Positions 26,564 through 34,918 are shown, counted from the stretch's first letter. The stretch: 64,000 nt of DNA from Niabella sp. (GCA_017744715.1 JAGIAT010000001.1:930001-994000); one strand, 5' to 3'. Notes: generated by a model not told the origin, from the letters alone. Translations and numbers: made by a program.

Positions 26564-26827
26564 CTACTGCCAGTCCTTTCTCCAATTTTCAATTAGTTGC
26601 AGAATGAACGTTCTGCTTTTCATTTTTTTGATTTGACGTTCTCTTTTGATGGCATCAGAGCGTGAGAAAAAAACTTCAAAATAAACCATTCGAAGTGGTC
26701 TTTTGGATGCAGTGTATTTACTGAAGCCATCAAAGTGTTTAGACATGCGTCTGTCCAAATCATCACATTGACCTATATAGAAAGAGGCATCTTTCCCGCT
26801 TTGCAAAATATAGACAAAATAAGGCAA
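26564..26827 (-). CDS. GIY-YIG nuclease-family protein (UPF0213-like)
   Basis: An 87-residue single-domain GIY-YIG protein. The frame extends upstream through the tRNA-Ser gene, but that part is tRNA sequence, not protein. The likely start is TTG at 26827, giving the typical LPYFVYILQS opening. FYIG (residues 16-19), the RRMSKHFDGF segment with its conserved Arg, and KRPLRMVYFE...AIKRERQIKKMK are family features. Stand-alone members are common in Bacteroidota; their substrate is not known. It lies directly behind tRNA-Ser and its terminator. Confidence 0.85.
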   Translation of the reverse strand: MPYFVYILQSGKDASFYIGQCDDLDRRMSKHFDGFSKYTASKRPLRMVYFEVFFSRSDAIKRERQIKKMKSRTFILQLIENWRKDWQ

Positions 26828-26850
26828 GAGTGTTCCTGGTTTAAAATAAA

Positions 26851-26877
26851 AAAGCGCATTGATCATCAATGCGCTTT
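26851..26877 (-). terminator. Terminator behind tRNA-Ser
   Basis: The inverted repeat AAAGCGCATTGAT/ATCAATGCGCTTT lies two bases past the tRNA 3' end on the reverse strand and is followed by a T-tract. It should end the tRNA transcript before the GIY-YIG frame. Confidence 0.85.
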
Positions 26878-26879
26878 GC

Positions 26880-26965
26880 GGAGACGGCGAGATTCGAACT
26901 CGCGATACAGTTTCCCGTATACACACTTTCCAGGCGTGCTCCTTCAACCACTCGGACACGTCTCC
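26880..26965 (-). tRNA. tRNA-Ser (anticodon GGA)
   Basis: On the reverse strand the 86-base sequence starts GGAGACG and ends CGTCTCC, giving a 7-bp acceptor stem. The anticodon arm is CACGC-CTGGAAA-GTGTG, with anticodon GGA in a 7-base loop. The T arm is GCGAG-TTCGAAT-CTCGC, and a long variable arm (TATACGGGAAACTGTAT) marks a class II serine tRNA. The 3' CCA is not encoded. A terminator follows directly. This is the only intact member of a three-copy array. Confidence 0.95.
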
Positions 26966-27035
26966 ATTATAAAATTTCAATTTTTTCTACCAAAGAACCT
27001 AATAAACTTTAGGGTCACATTACGCATGCTTCAAT

Positions 27036-27099
27036 GCAGTTCCCGTATACACACTTTCTCCCGCTGTACGGGACTCCTTAACCACTCGGACACGTCTCC
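27036..27099 (-). pseudogene. 5' fragment of tRNA-Ser with a palindromic replacement
   Basis: From 27099 on the reverse strand the sequence matches tRNA-Ser from its 5' acceptor (GGAGACG) through the D arm, then carries TCCCGCTGTACGGGA (27059-27073) in place of the anticodon stem, resumes GAAAGTGTGTATACGGGAA, and ends. The T arm and 3' acceptor are missing. It lies upstream of the intact tRNA. Confidence 0.8.
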
Positions 27100-27147
27100 A
27101 AAATCCCGGTATCCATCGGAAGGGCTGCAAAAATACGGGATCTGCCG

Positions 27148-27912
27148 CTATAAAGCGAATAATTTTTTTGCATTGGCGGTAGTGATCCGCCCGATTTCCT
27201 CAAGGTCTGTGCCCTTTACTTCGGCCAGCTTTTGTGCAATGAGGGGCAGATAAGCTGGTTCGTTCCGCTTGCCACGGTACGGTACGGGAGCCAGGTAAGG
27301 TGCATCCGTTTCCAGAACAATATACTCCAGCGGTACTTCCTTTAAAACCTGGTCCAGCCCTGCTTTTTTAAAGGTCAGCACACCGCCGATTCCCAGGTAA
27401 AACCCTTCATCGATGATCGCTTTTGCCTGGCTTACACTACCTCCGAAACAATGAAATACACCGCGTAATCCCCGGGGAGTATGTTTTTTGATGATTTCCA
27501 GGCAGGCATCTGTCGATTCCCTGCTATGGATCACCAGGGGAAGCGCATATTCCAGGGCCCACTCGATCTGTTGTTCCAGGGCCGCTTCCTGTTGTGTTTT
27601 AAAGGTCAGATCCCAGTAAAAATCCAGTCCCGTTTCACCAATAGCAATAAACGGCCGCTCTTTTAGCAGGGTTTCAATTTTTTGAAGCTCTTCTTTAAAG
27701 TTCTCTTTTACAGAAACCGGGTGCAGTCCGATCATACTCAGGCATTTTCCGGGATAGGCCGCTTCCACCTGCAGCATGGAAGGGTGCGTTTGACTATCGA
27801 TGGCCGGCATCAGGATCGCGGTCACGGAGGCATCAAAAGCCCGCCGGATCATTTCGGCCCGGTCGGTATCAAATTCTTTACTATAAATATGAGCATGCGT
27901 ATCTATCAGCAT
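27148..27912 (-). CDS. TatD-family metal-dependent DNase
   Basis: A 254-residue TIM-barrel hydrolase of the TatD family. All metal ligands are visible: DTHAHIY (HxH at residues 5-7), GETGLDFYW, VIHSRES, FHCFGG and ETDAPYL. Members act as 3'-5' exonucleases or endonucleases in DNA repair and turnover. A TTTG and a TAATATTG box on the reverse strand, roughly 30-55 bases upstream of the start, form a weak promoter. The gene appears monocistronic. Confidence 0.95.
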   Translation of the reverse strand: MLIDTHAHIYSKEFDTDRAEMIRRAFDASVTAILMPAIDSQTHPSMLQVEAAYPGKCLSMIGLHPVSVKENFKEELQKIETLLKERPFIAIGETGLDFYWDLTFKTQQEAALEQQIEWALEYALPLVIHSRESTDACLEIIKKHTPRGLRGVFHCFGGSVSQAKAIIDEGFYLGIGGVLTFKKAGLDQVLKEVPLEYIVLETDAPYLAPVPYRGKRNEPAYLPLIAQKLAEVKGTDLEEIGRITTANAKKLFAL

Positions 27913-28004
27913 TATTCCGGGTTGTTAAATTGACAATATTAACCAATATTTTTTTGACAAAGTGTTGAAAACAATCTACCTTCACCCCTAAGTTTTCATA
28001 GGGT

Positions 28005-28045
28005 ACGGATTAAAAATCGGGCTTGGGTATTCACCCGGGCCCTGT
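28005..28045 (-). terminator. Terminator behind the polysaccharide deacetylase
   Basis: GGGCTTGGGT and ACCCGGGCCC (28019-28042) form a stem with a 4-base loop. On the reverse strand it follows the deacetylase stop and runs into GATTTTTAA; two stem pairs are mismatched on that strand. Confidence 0.5.
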
Positions 28046-28047
28046 TT

Positions 28048-28686
28048 TTACCATAATTTCGCCGGCAGTGCTTCAAAAGTGAATCCTTTTCCTGAAAAAT
28101 ATTCAAGCACCCGGGGAAGCGCAAAAGAAAGGTTTTTAAAGGCTTTCTCACTGTCGTGAAAAACCACAATAGAACCGTTGCGCGTATACTTCAACACATG
28201 ATCCAAACACTTTTCAGGCGCCAGGTTACGATCAAAGTCACCACTTAAAACATCCCACATAATTACCCGGAAGGGCCTTCCCAACATACCTTTCTGCAAA
28301 AGCCGCCCCTGTTCTTTTTTGATACGCCCGTAAGGAGGCCGGAACAGTTCGGAATCGATATGGCGGGCCGCCTGCAACACGTTGCTCAGGTAATCGGGTG
28401 TATCCGTTTTCCACCCATTAAGATGGTTATGTGTGTGATTTCCAATACGATGCCCTTCATTCTGAAGTGCCCGGAACAGCTCATTTTCGGCTATCACATT
28501 CTTTCCCACACAAAAAAAAGTGGCCTTTGCATTCCAGCACCGCAGCTGCTCCAGCACAAAGGGGGTGGCTACCGGGTGCGGACCATCGTCAAATGTTAAA
28601 AAAATCTTTTTTTCCGTTGCCGGAAGATCCCACAGGTAACGGCTGTAGAGCTTTTTCAACAACGGTGGAGTTTTTACAAAATACAT
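28048..28686 (-). CDS. Polysaccharide deacetylase (NodB-like)
   Basis: The start at 28686 (MYFVKTPPLLKKLYSRYLWDLP) matches the family; the 46 codons further upstream look non-coding. The 212-residue enzyme carries the NodB metal and catalytic motifs TFDDGPHP, GNHTHNHL, FRPPYGR and IVVFHDSEKA. It should remove N-acetyl groups from peptidoglycan or an exopolysaccharide. There is no clear signal peptide, though the N-terminus could be membrane-associated. It is divergent from the small membrane-protein gene at 28829. Confidence 0.92.
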   Translation of the reverse strand: MYFVKTPPLLKKLYSRYLWDLPATEKKIFLTFDDGPHPVATPFVLEQLRCWNAKATFFCVGKNVIAENELFRALQNEGHRIGNHTHNHLNGWKTDTPDYLSNVLQAARHIDSELFRPPYGRIKKEQGRLLQKGMLGRPFRVIMWDVLSGDFDRNLAPEKCLDHVLKYTRNGSIVVFHDSEKAFKNLSFALPRVLEYFSGKGFTFEALPAKLW

Positions 28687-28828
28687 ACAGTCAATAAAAA
28701 TAGCACTTAATTCAAACAGTAGCGATTTTAACAGATACTTCACCCCCTGAGCCCCTCCTGTATTATGGAATTTTAAAATTTTGTATCTAATTAGAAAAAT
28801 CAATAAATTGCCGCTCCTCATCAACGAT

Positions 28829-29083
28829 ATGACTGTAAAATCAAATGAAGATTATGAAAGGCAACGGAACAAAAGAGTTGCCGGGATGCGATCGGTGCTG
28901 GATTATGCAATGGGTGTGATGATCATTTTTGTGGGGGTGTTTTTGATCGTGCGGCACCAGTTTGACCTGGCGTTGAACAAACGGTTTCCGCCGGACACAA
29001 TAGATATCCTGTTGGGAGCGTTGTTTGTAATTTATGGCGGGTGGCGGATTTACCGGGGTTACAAGAAAAATTATTTTAAATAG
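28829..29083 (+). CDS. Small two-segment membrane protein
   Basis: An 84-residue protein (start ATG at 28829, MTVKSNEDYERQRNKR) with a basic N-terminus and two membrane segments (about 24-40 and 56-72), ending in a basic tail. I recognise no family. It stops four bases before the PstS-like lipoprotein gene, so the two are probably co-transcribed. Confidence 0.7.
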   Translation: MTVKSNEDYERQRNKRVAGMRSVLDYAMGVMIIFVGVFLIVRHQFDLALNKRFPPDTIDILLGALFVIYGGWRIYRGYKKNYFK

Positions 29084-29087
29084 AGAA

Positions 29088-30008
29088 ATGAAAATATTGC
29101 GCCTTGTACTGTTGGGCAGTGTGTTGTGGATCTTATTGTATTCCTGTGCATCGGGCGACAACCAGGCCCGGGCGCTTACTGATACTCCGAAAAAAGGCGC
29201 AATTACCATTAGTGTGGATGAATCATTCCGGCCGATTGTAGATGCGTTGATCCAGGTGTATGAATCCAATAACGACAGCACAAAGATCCATGCACAATAT
29301 AAGCCGGAAGCCGAATGTATGACCGACCTGTTCAATGATAGCATCCGGATGGTGATTGCCACCATAAAGCTATCGGACAAGCAGCTGCAGTCGGTTGTGG
29401 ACTCACTGCATGTAGTGGTAAAACAATTGCCGGTGGCCCGGGATGCGGTTGCGGTGATTGTAAATCCGTCATCCAGCGATACCTTATTAACAATGGGAGA
29501 GATCCGGTCTGTGCTGACAGGTAATTATATAAAACCGCTAATTCCGGTTTTTGACGGGTTGTCGGCCACCAGTACCGTAAGGTTCCTGTTAGACAGTGTA
29601 TTAAAAGGCCAGAAGATCACCTCCAAAGCGATGGGGGCCAGTACCAGCGATTCGGTGATCCAGTTTGTGGCCAATAATCCCAATGCCATCGGATTTATCG
29701 GCGTAAGCTGGATTGGCAACCAGGATGATGCACAACAGTTAAGTTTTTTAAAAAAGGTTAAAATTGTGCAGCTGGAAAGCAGCGACAAGCCTGGAAAATA
29801 TGTCTTACCGGTACAGGCCAATATCTACACCAAACGGTATCCGATGACAAGGGACCTGGTGTATATTGTAAAGGAAGGGCACCGGGGGTTAGGCACAGGG
29901 TTTGCTGAGTTTATGGCAGGTGAAATCGGACAGTTGATTTTTAAAAGAGCCTATTTAATGCCCGGACGGCGAAACTTCATCATCCGGCCGGCACAAACAA
30001 AAGAATAA
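29088..30008 (+). CDS. PstS-like periplasmic substrate-binding lipoprotein
   Basis: A 306-residue lipoprotein (start at 29088; lipobox LLYSC) with a periplasmic binding-protein fold related to phosphate-binding PstS: ITISVDESFRPIVDALIQVYE near the N-terminus and a GASTSDSVIQFVANNPNAIGF hinge segment. No pstCAB transporter genes are nearby. In other Bacteroidota, as I recall, a gene like this often sits with exbB/exbD/tonB and a TPR gene, so it may serve TonB-linked transport rather than classical phosphate uptake. The TPR gene follows 59 bases later. Confidence 0.8.
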   Translation: MKILRLVLLGSVLWILLYSCASGDNQARALTDTPKKGAITISVDESFRPIVDALIQVYESNNDSTKIHAQYKPEAECMTDLFNDSIRMVIATIKLSDKQLQSVVDSLHVVVKQLPVARDAVAVIVNPSSSDTLLTMGEIRSVLTGNYIKPLIPVFDGLSATSTVRFLLDSVLKGQKITSKAMGASTSDSVIQFVANNPNAIGFIGVSWIGNQDDAQQLSFLKKVKIVQLESSDKPGKYVLPVQANIYTKRYPMTRDLVYIVKEGHRGLGTGFAEFMAGEIGQLIFKRAYLMPGRRNFIIRPAQTKE

Positions 30009-30067
30009 AATTTAAAAAAAGGTATATTTACAACGCTATTATTTACTGGTAAAATAAAATTAGAAAA

Positions 30068-31828
30068 ATGATCAACAAAAAAATCGGTCTTTTAGCACTT
30101 ACAGTAATCCTGGGGGTAGCAGTAAATGCTCAATCCATACAGGATGGTGTAAAAGCATTATACTCGGGAAAAGTGCTGGGAGCAAAATCAATTTTTGAAA
30201 AACAGGGCGATAAACCGGAAGCTACCTACTGGCTGGTTCGTGCAGATATCGATAATCAGGACAAGGCCGGTGCGCAACAGGCACTGGATAAGGCACTGGC
30301 TGCAAAGCCTAATGATGCCTGGCTGCTGGCTGCTAAAGGTCAGCTGCAGCTGATGGATGGCAAGGCCAATGAGGCGAAACAAAGCTTTGAAGCCGCGTTA
30401 ACCGCCAGCAAGGGTCGCAAGGGAAATGATCCCGAGATCCTGAATGCAGTAGGTGGGGCCATCGCTAAAGAATATAATAACATCGACAAGGTAGGAGATA
30501 TCAACTACGCCGTGCAAAAACTGGAAGAAGCCAAGGCGGAAACAGAAAAAACAAAGAACAACTGGTTACGCGCCGATATTCTTACCAACCTGGGGGATGC
30601 CTATCGCAAGGCAAAACCGGGTGATGGTACGGCTGCTTTTACAGCGTATAGCGATGCGGTAAGCGCAGAACCCAGCTTTGCAAAGGCATACCTGAGAAAT
30701 GGGCTGATCTTTAAATCGCAGCGGAACTATGATCTGTACCTGCAGAATATCGACAAAGCCATTGCGGCAAACCCCGCTTACGTGCCCGCATACGATGCGT
30801 TGTACGAATATAAAATAGGTACCGGAGATTATGCCGGCGCAAATGCAGTGGCCGATAAGATCATCGCCAATTCTGATCCCAGTCCCTGGAACGATTACTA
30901 CAAGGCACAAACGTTCTACCTGGAGAAAAAATATGACCAGGCAATCGCATCCGGTACCGGCATCCTGCAAAAGATGGGTGATCTGGCCAAGCCCAAGCTG
31001 TATAAATTACTGGCCTGGAGCTATGTAGATAAAGGTGATGCCAAGGCGGCGCTTCCCTATATGGAAAAATATTTTGCAAATGCAGATAAGGAAGATATGG
31101 ATCCCCTGGATTTCAACCTGAAAGCAACCGTTTATGCGGCTACACCAGGTAAAGAAAACGAAGTAATGAAGGCGTACGAAGATGGTTTAAAAGCTGATAC
31201 AACCATTGCCGGCAGGATAAAAATGCTGCAGGAAGGTGCCAAGTTCTTTGCAGATAAAAAGCAATATGCACTGCAGGGCGACCTGTTGAGCAAAATCCTG
31301 GAGATCAAACCCAACCCTACGATCAATGACTATTTTGATGCCGGATACCGTGCCTACTATCAGGGCAAGGAATATGAAAAATCCTGGAAGGTATTTGACG
31401 CCATGCGTACCAAATTCCCGGATGTAAACTACGGATACCTGTGGACCTTCAATAATAGCCGTGTATTCGATTCTGCCTATACAAAGAATGTCCTGATCCC
31501 GGATGCGGAAAAGCTGGTAGCATTTTCTCAAAAAGACACGGCGAGGGATGCGAAAAGCAATGCCTTTAGTGCAGCCGCGGTACTGTTCCCTTATTACGTA
31601 AATGAAAAGGGCGATAAAGAAAACGGGTTGAAGTATTTAAATGTGGCGCTGGAATATGCCCCCAATGATAATGTGAAGCAACAGGTGCAGGGCTTAATAG
31701 ACCAGGTGAGTAAAATGAATTCCAAACCGGCCGGCTCCTCCAAAAACCAGACAGGAGGAACTGCCGCAGGAGCTAAAGATACCACCAGTGCAGCCCCCCG
31801 AAAGGACAGCACGAGCGGTAAGCAGTAG
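30068..31828 (+). CDS. Secreted TPR-repeat protein
   Basis: A 586-residue protein with a signal peptide (ending AVNAQ) and TPR-type repeats through most of its length (for example KPNDAWLLAAKGQLQLMDGKANEAKQSFEAAL and NPAYVPAYDALYEYKIGTGDYAGANAV). The tail is Thr/Ser/Lys-rich low complexity. It should be periplasmic or outer-membrane associated and act as a protein-interaction scaffold. It shares a strand and close spacing with the PstS-like gene and ends in a good terminator. Confidence 0.88.
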   Translation: MINKKIGLLALTVILGVAVNAQSIQDGVKALYSGKVLGAKSIFEKQGDKPEATYWLVRADIDNQDKAGAQQALDKALAAKPNDAWLLAAKGQLQLMDGKANEAKQSFEAALTASKGRKGNDPEILNAVGGAIAKEYNNIDKVGDINYAVQKLEEAKAETEKTKNNWLRADILTNLGDAYRKAKPGDGTAAFTAYSDAVSAEPSFAKAYLRNGLIFKSQRNYDLYLQNIDKAIAANPAYVPAYDALYEYKIGTGDYAGANAVADKIIANSDPSPWNDYYKAQTFYLEKKYDQAIASGTGILQKMGDLAKPKLYKLLAWSYVDKGDAKAALPYMEKYFANADKEDMDPLDFNLKATVYAATPGKENEVMKAYEDGLKADTTIAGRIKMLQEGAKFFADKKQYALQGDLLSKILEIKPNPTINDYFDAGYRAYYQGKEYEKSWKVFDAMRTKFPDVNYGYLWTFNNSRVFDSAYTKNVLIPDAEKLVAFSQKDTARDAKSNAFSAAAVLFPYYVNEKGDKENGLKYLNVALEYAPNDNVKQQVQGLIDQVSKMNSKPAGSSKNQTGGTAAGAKDTTSAAPRKDSTSGKQ

Positions 31829-31848
31829 TCCTGAATTTTTTCAGATAA

Positions 31849-31886
31849 AAACAGCTCCGGAATTTTTCGGGGCTGTTTGCTTTTTA
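31849..31886 (+). terminator. Terminator after the TPR gene
   Basis: AAACAGCTCCG (31849-31859) pairs with CGGGGCTGTTT (31868-31878), with one wobble, followed by GCTTTTTAG. It separates the TPR gene from nuo. Confidence 0.7.
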
Positions 31887-31920
31887 GCATTCAAAAAAAG
31901 GATTTGTTAAATGGTTACCT

Positions 31921-31928
31921 TATTTTTG
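31921..31928 (+). promoter_or_regulatory. -7 element TATTTTTG upstream of nuoA
   Basis: An exact TAnnTTTG match 17 bases before the nuoA start. The nearest TTTG (31903-31906) leaves only 14 bases of spacer, so the -33 match is weak. It is placed correctly to drive the nuo operon just after the preceding terminator. Confidence 0.45.
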
Positions 31929-31945
31929 CTTATTGCATAATTGAG

Positions 31946-32338
31946 ATGGTAAATTTAGCTATACAGACGAATTTAGATACATCAGGCTCCTACCTGCCCA
32001 TTGGTTTACAACTGTTATTTGCGGCAGGAATGATTGTTACCCTGATGGGCGTTACCCACCTGCTGGGGCCTAAAAGACGGACTTCCGATAAACTGCAAAA
32101 CTTTGCCAGTGGTATCGAATCGCACGGGGAAGCGCGTCAGCCCATTGCAATTAAGTACTTCCTTACCGCCATTCTTTTTGTGTTGTTTGATGTAGAGGTG
32201 ATCTTTTTTTACCCCTACGCCGTAAATTTTAAAGAATTGGGCTGGAGCGGGTTTTACGCAGTACTGATGTTTGTGGCATTTTTCCTCTGTGGCTTTATTT
32301 ATATCATCCGACGCGGAGCATTGAAGTGGGAGGATTAG
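31946..32338 (+). CDS. nuoA: NADH-quinone oxidoreductase subunit A
   Basis: A 130-residue membrane subunit of complex I (start ATG at 31946; the frame's earlier start lies upstream of the promoter). Three membrane segments are visible, as is the conserved ASGIESHGEARQPIAIKYFLTAILFVLFDVEVIFFYPYA region with the acidic pair of the family. It begins the nuoA-N locus. Confidence 0.95.
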   Translation: MVNLAIQTNLDTSGSYLPIGLQLLFAAGMIVTLMGVTHLLGPKRRTSDKLQNFASGIESHGEARQPIAIKYFLTAILFVLFDVEVIFFYPYAVNFKELGWSGFYAVLMFVAFFLCGFIYIIRRGALKWED

Positions 32339-32339
32339 T

Positions 32340-32409
32340 ATGTTAATTTGAAAATATGTGAATGTGCTGATGGCCATTTTCAAATCTTCAAATCTTCAAA
32401 TTCAAAATT
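32340..32409. repeat. TTTGAAAAT / ATTTTCAAA spacer between nuoA and nuoB
   Basis: The spacer contains AATTTGAAAAT and its near-complement ATTTTCAAAT plus tandem TCTTCAAA, giving a possible hairpin. A related spacer occurs between nuoB and nuoC (32992-33095), and GTGAAAATGTG repeats follow nuoH (40170-40200) and nuoN. Confidence 0.6.
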
Positions 32410-32991
32410 ATGAGACCGGTATCATATAATATTAAGAAAAAGCCGCTGGAGGCCGATATCAGCATGGTAGATATGCCTGAAGGCCACCAGGGACAAGGCT
32501 TTTTTGCAACAACACTGGACAATGTCATCGGGCTGGCCCGTAAGAATTCCTTATGGCCCCTGCCTTTTGCCACCTCCTGTTGCGGTATTGAATTTATGGC
32601 CACCATGGGCGCTACCTACGATATTGCGCGTTTTGGGAGTGAGCGGGTAGGTTTTTCGCCCCGCCAGTGCGACCTGCTGATGGTAATGGGTACAATCGCA
32701 AAAAAAATGGGCCCGGTGGTAAAACAGGTATATCTCCAAATGGCCGAACCCCGCTGGGTAATTGCCGTTGGTGCCTGCGCCAGCAGCGGAGGTATCTTCG
32801 ATACCTATAGCGTATTGCAGGGAATTGACCAGGTAGTGCCGGTGGATGTATACGTTCCGGGCTGCCCTCCCAGGCCCGAAGCCATCCTGGACGGGTTGAT
32901 GCGCATACAGGACCTTGTGGGTAAGGAAAGCCTCAGAAGACGGAACAGTGAGCAGTATAAAGCATTATTGGAGAGCTACGGGATACAATAA
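32410..32991 (+). CDS. nuoB: NADH-quinone oxidoreductase subunit B
   Basis: A 193-residue peripheral arm subunit that holds iron-sulfur cluster N2, the last redox centre before quinone. The ligands are in [12 protein letters not shown] (tandem Cys), GACASSGG and [10 protein letters not shown]. The length is typical, and the C-terminus has the usual basic stretch. It follows nuoA across a 70-base repeat-bearing spacer. Confidence 0.97.
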   Translation: MRPVSYNIKKKPLEADISMVDMPEGHQGQGFFATTLDNVIGLARKNSLWPLPFATSCCGIEFMATMGATYDIARFGSERVGFSPRQCDLLMVMGTIAKKMGPVVKQVYLQMAEPRWVIAVGACASSGGIFDTYSVLQGIDQVVPVDVYVPGCPPRPEAILDGLMRIQDLVGKESLRRRNSEQYKALLESYGIQ

Positions 32992-33095
32992 TTCAATTTG
33001 AAAATTTGAAGATTTGAAAATACGGCGAAGGGTAATTAATAAATAACTCCTCAAAACATTCTCAAATTTTCAAATTTATAATTTTCAAATTAACA
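32992..33095. repeat. TTTGAAAATTTG-type spacer between nuoB and nuoC
   Basis: The spacer repeats AATTTGAAAATTTGAAGATTTG on one side and CTCAAATTTTCAAATTT on the other, so it can form an AT-rich hairpin. It belongs to the same family as the nuoA-nuoB spacer. Confidence 0.6.
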
Positions 33096-33599
33096 ATGGC
33101 ATTGAGCAACGAATATATAAAGGAAAAACTGATAGCGAAATTTGGTGATCAGGTCACCGGGTTTGAAGAGCAGTATGGGTTATTAAGCTTCCGGTCAGAC
33201 AAAGAGCTAAACCTGAAGGTGCTGAACTTCCTGGTGGAAGAGGAAACGCTGCAGTTCGGGTTTTTAACAGATCTCTGCGGCGTGCATTATCCGGATCATA
33301 AAGGGGAGGAAATAGCGGTGGTATACCACTTACACAATATGCGGGAAAACGTACGGATCCGGTATAAGGTATTTACCAGTATTGCACAACCGGATGTATA
33401 CACGGCTACCGGTATTTTTGCGGGAGCCAACTGGATGGAACGGGAAACCTACGATTTTTACGGGGTCAATTTCATCGGTCATCCCAACCTGAAACGGATC
33501 CTGAATGTGGAGGAAATGGACTATTTTCCCATGCGGAAAGAATATCCGCTGGAAGACCAAAGCCGTATCGATAAGGACGATGAAATGTTCGGAAGGTAA
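33096..33599 (+). CDS. nuoC: NADH-quinone oxidoreductase subunit C
   Basis: A 167-residue 30-kDa-type peripheral subunit. WMERETYDFYGVNFIGHPNLKRIL and the final YPLEDQSR segment are family signatures. It is separate from nuoD rather than fused. It supports the quinone-site end of the peripheral arm and contains no cofactor. Confidence 0.95.
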   Translation: MALSNEYIKEKLIAKFGDQVTGFEEQYGLLSFRSDKELNLKVLNFLVEEETLQFGFLTDLCGVHYPDHKGEEIAVVYHLHNMRENVRIRYKVFTSIAQPDVYTATGIFAGANWMERETYDFYGVNFIGHPNLKRILNVEEMDYFPMRKEYPLEDQSRIDKDDEMFGR

Positions 33600-33671
33600 A
33601 AAAGTTTAAAGCTTGAAGTTGATGGGCGGTAATACACCCACAATTTTGAACGGTTATATCGAATATAGATT

Positions 33672-34892
33672 ATGAGCGACAATGTATTATTACCGAGCGG
33701 TAGTATCGAGAAGCAGACAACTACATTAAATCTGGGTCCCACGCACCCGGCTACCCACGGGGTTTTTCAGAACATTATCGAACTGGATGGTGAAAAGATC
33801 GTTGCCGCTGATTCTACGGTAGGCTATATTCACAGGGCATTTGAAAAAATTGCCGAGCGCCGGTCTTTATACCAGATTACTCCGCTTACCGACCGCTTAA
33901 ACTATTGCTCGGCTCCCATTAATAATATGGGCTGGCACCTCACCTGCGAAAAATTATTAAAGGTACAGGTTCCCAAACGGGTCGATTACCTGCGCGTGAT
34001 CATCATGGAACTGGCGCGGATCACGGACCACCTGATCTGCAACTCCATTATGGGGGTAGACAGCGGCGCCTATACCGGGTTCCTATATGTAATGCAATAC
34101 CGGGAGCTGGTGTATGAAATCTATGAAGAGATCTGCGGTTCCCGTTTAACCACCAATATCGGCCGCATCGGCGGTTTTGAACGTGATTTTACCAATACCG
34201 CCTTTGAAAAGATCGAGCGGTTTTTGAAAGAATATCCTGCGGTATTAAAAGAATTTGAAGATCTGTTTACCCGTAACCGGATCTTTATGGAACGCGCCAT
34301 CGGCGCCGGACCCATCAGCGCCGAACGTGCGCTGAATTACGGGTTTACCGGGCCCAATCTCCGGGCTGCGGGTGTGGATTACGACGTGCGTGCGGTAGCT
34401 CCGTACAGCCGTTATGAAGAGTTTGATTTTGAAGTTCCCGTTGGCTCTACCGGCGATTCTTATGACCGGTTCCTGGTGCGCAATGGGGAAATGTGGCAAA
34501 GCCTGCGCATTATTCAGCAGGCCCTGCAAAAGTTAAACGACCTGAAGGGCGAGGAAGCCACCGTATATCATGCCGATGTGCCGGAATACTACCTGCCGCC
34601 CAAGAAGGATGTATATACCAAAATGGAAGCCCTGATCTGGCATTTTAAGATCATTATGGGTGAAATTAATATGCCGGCCGGTGAGGTATACAATGCCGTA
34701 GAAGGCGCAAATGGTGAGCTGGGTTTTTATTTTATCAGCGATGGCGGGCGCACTCCTTACCGCCTGCATTTCAGAAGACCCTGTTTTATTTACTACCAGG
34801 CATACGCCGAAATGGTAAAAGGAGCAATGCTGAGCGATGCGATCGTGGTAATGTCATCCATGAACCTGATTGCAGGGGAAATGGATGCCTAA
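33672..34892 (+). CDS. nuoD: NADH-quinone oxidoreductase subunit D
   Basis: A 406-residue 49-kDa subunit that forms the quinone-binding pocket with NuoB. LGPTHPATHGVFQNIIELDGE at the N-terminus, ITPLTDRLNYCSAPINN and the C-terminal GEMDA ending are family signatures. It is cytoplasmic and membrane-facing. It lies 72 bases after nuoC and 26 bases before nuoE. Confidence 0.97.
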   Translation: MSDNVLLPSGSIEKQTTTLNLGPTHPATHGVFQNIIELDGEKIVAADSTVGYIHRAFEKIAERRSLYQITPLTDRLNYCSAPINNMGWHLTCEKLLKVQVPKRVDYLRVIIMELARITDHLICNSIMGVDSGAYTGFLYVMQYRELVYEIYEEICGSRLTTNIGRIGGFERDFTNTAFEKIERFLKEYPAVLKEFEDLFTRNRIFMERAIGAGPISAERALNYGFTGPNLRAAGVDYDVRAVAPYSRYEEFDFEVPVGSTGDSYDRFLVRNGEMWQSLRIIQQALQKLNDLKGEEATVYHADVPEYYLPPKKDVYTKMEALIWHFKIIMGEINMPAGEVYNAVEGANGELGFYFISDGGRTPYRLHFRRPCFIYYQAYAEMVKGAMLSDAIVVMSSMNLIAGEMDA

Positions 34893-34918
34893 ACGGAAAT
34901 TAATAATAGAGCAAAAGA

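Larger units (their letters stand above)
26320..26965. repeat. Tandem duplication of tRNA-Ser + terminator + GIY-YIG unit
   Basis: 26320-26474 and 26741-26895 align at a constant offset of 421 bases with only about two substitutions over the first ~140 bases, then continue at lower identity through the tRNA copies. Each unit on the reverse strand is tRNA-Ser, terminator, GIY-YIG. The downstream unit is damaged in both tRNA and nuclease. Confidence 0.9.

Noticed and set aside
26296..26980. Long reverse frames joining the tRNA-Ser sequences to the GIY-YIG proteins
   Set aside because: The N-terminal part ([19 protein letters not shown]) is translated tRNA-Ser sequence, so it is not protein. 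The coding part starts at the TTG before PYFVYILQS.
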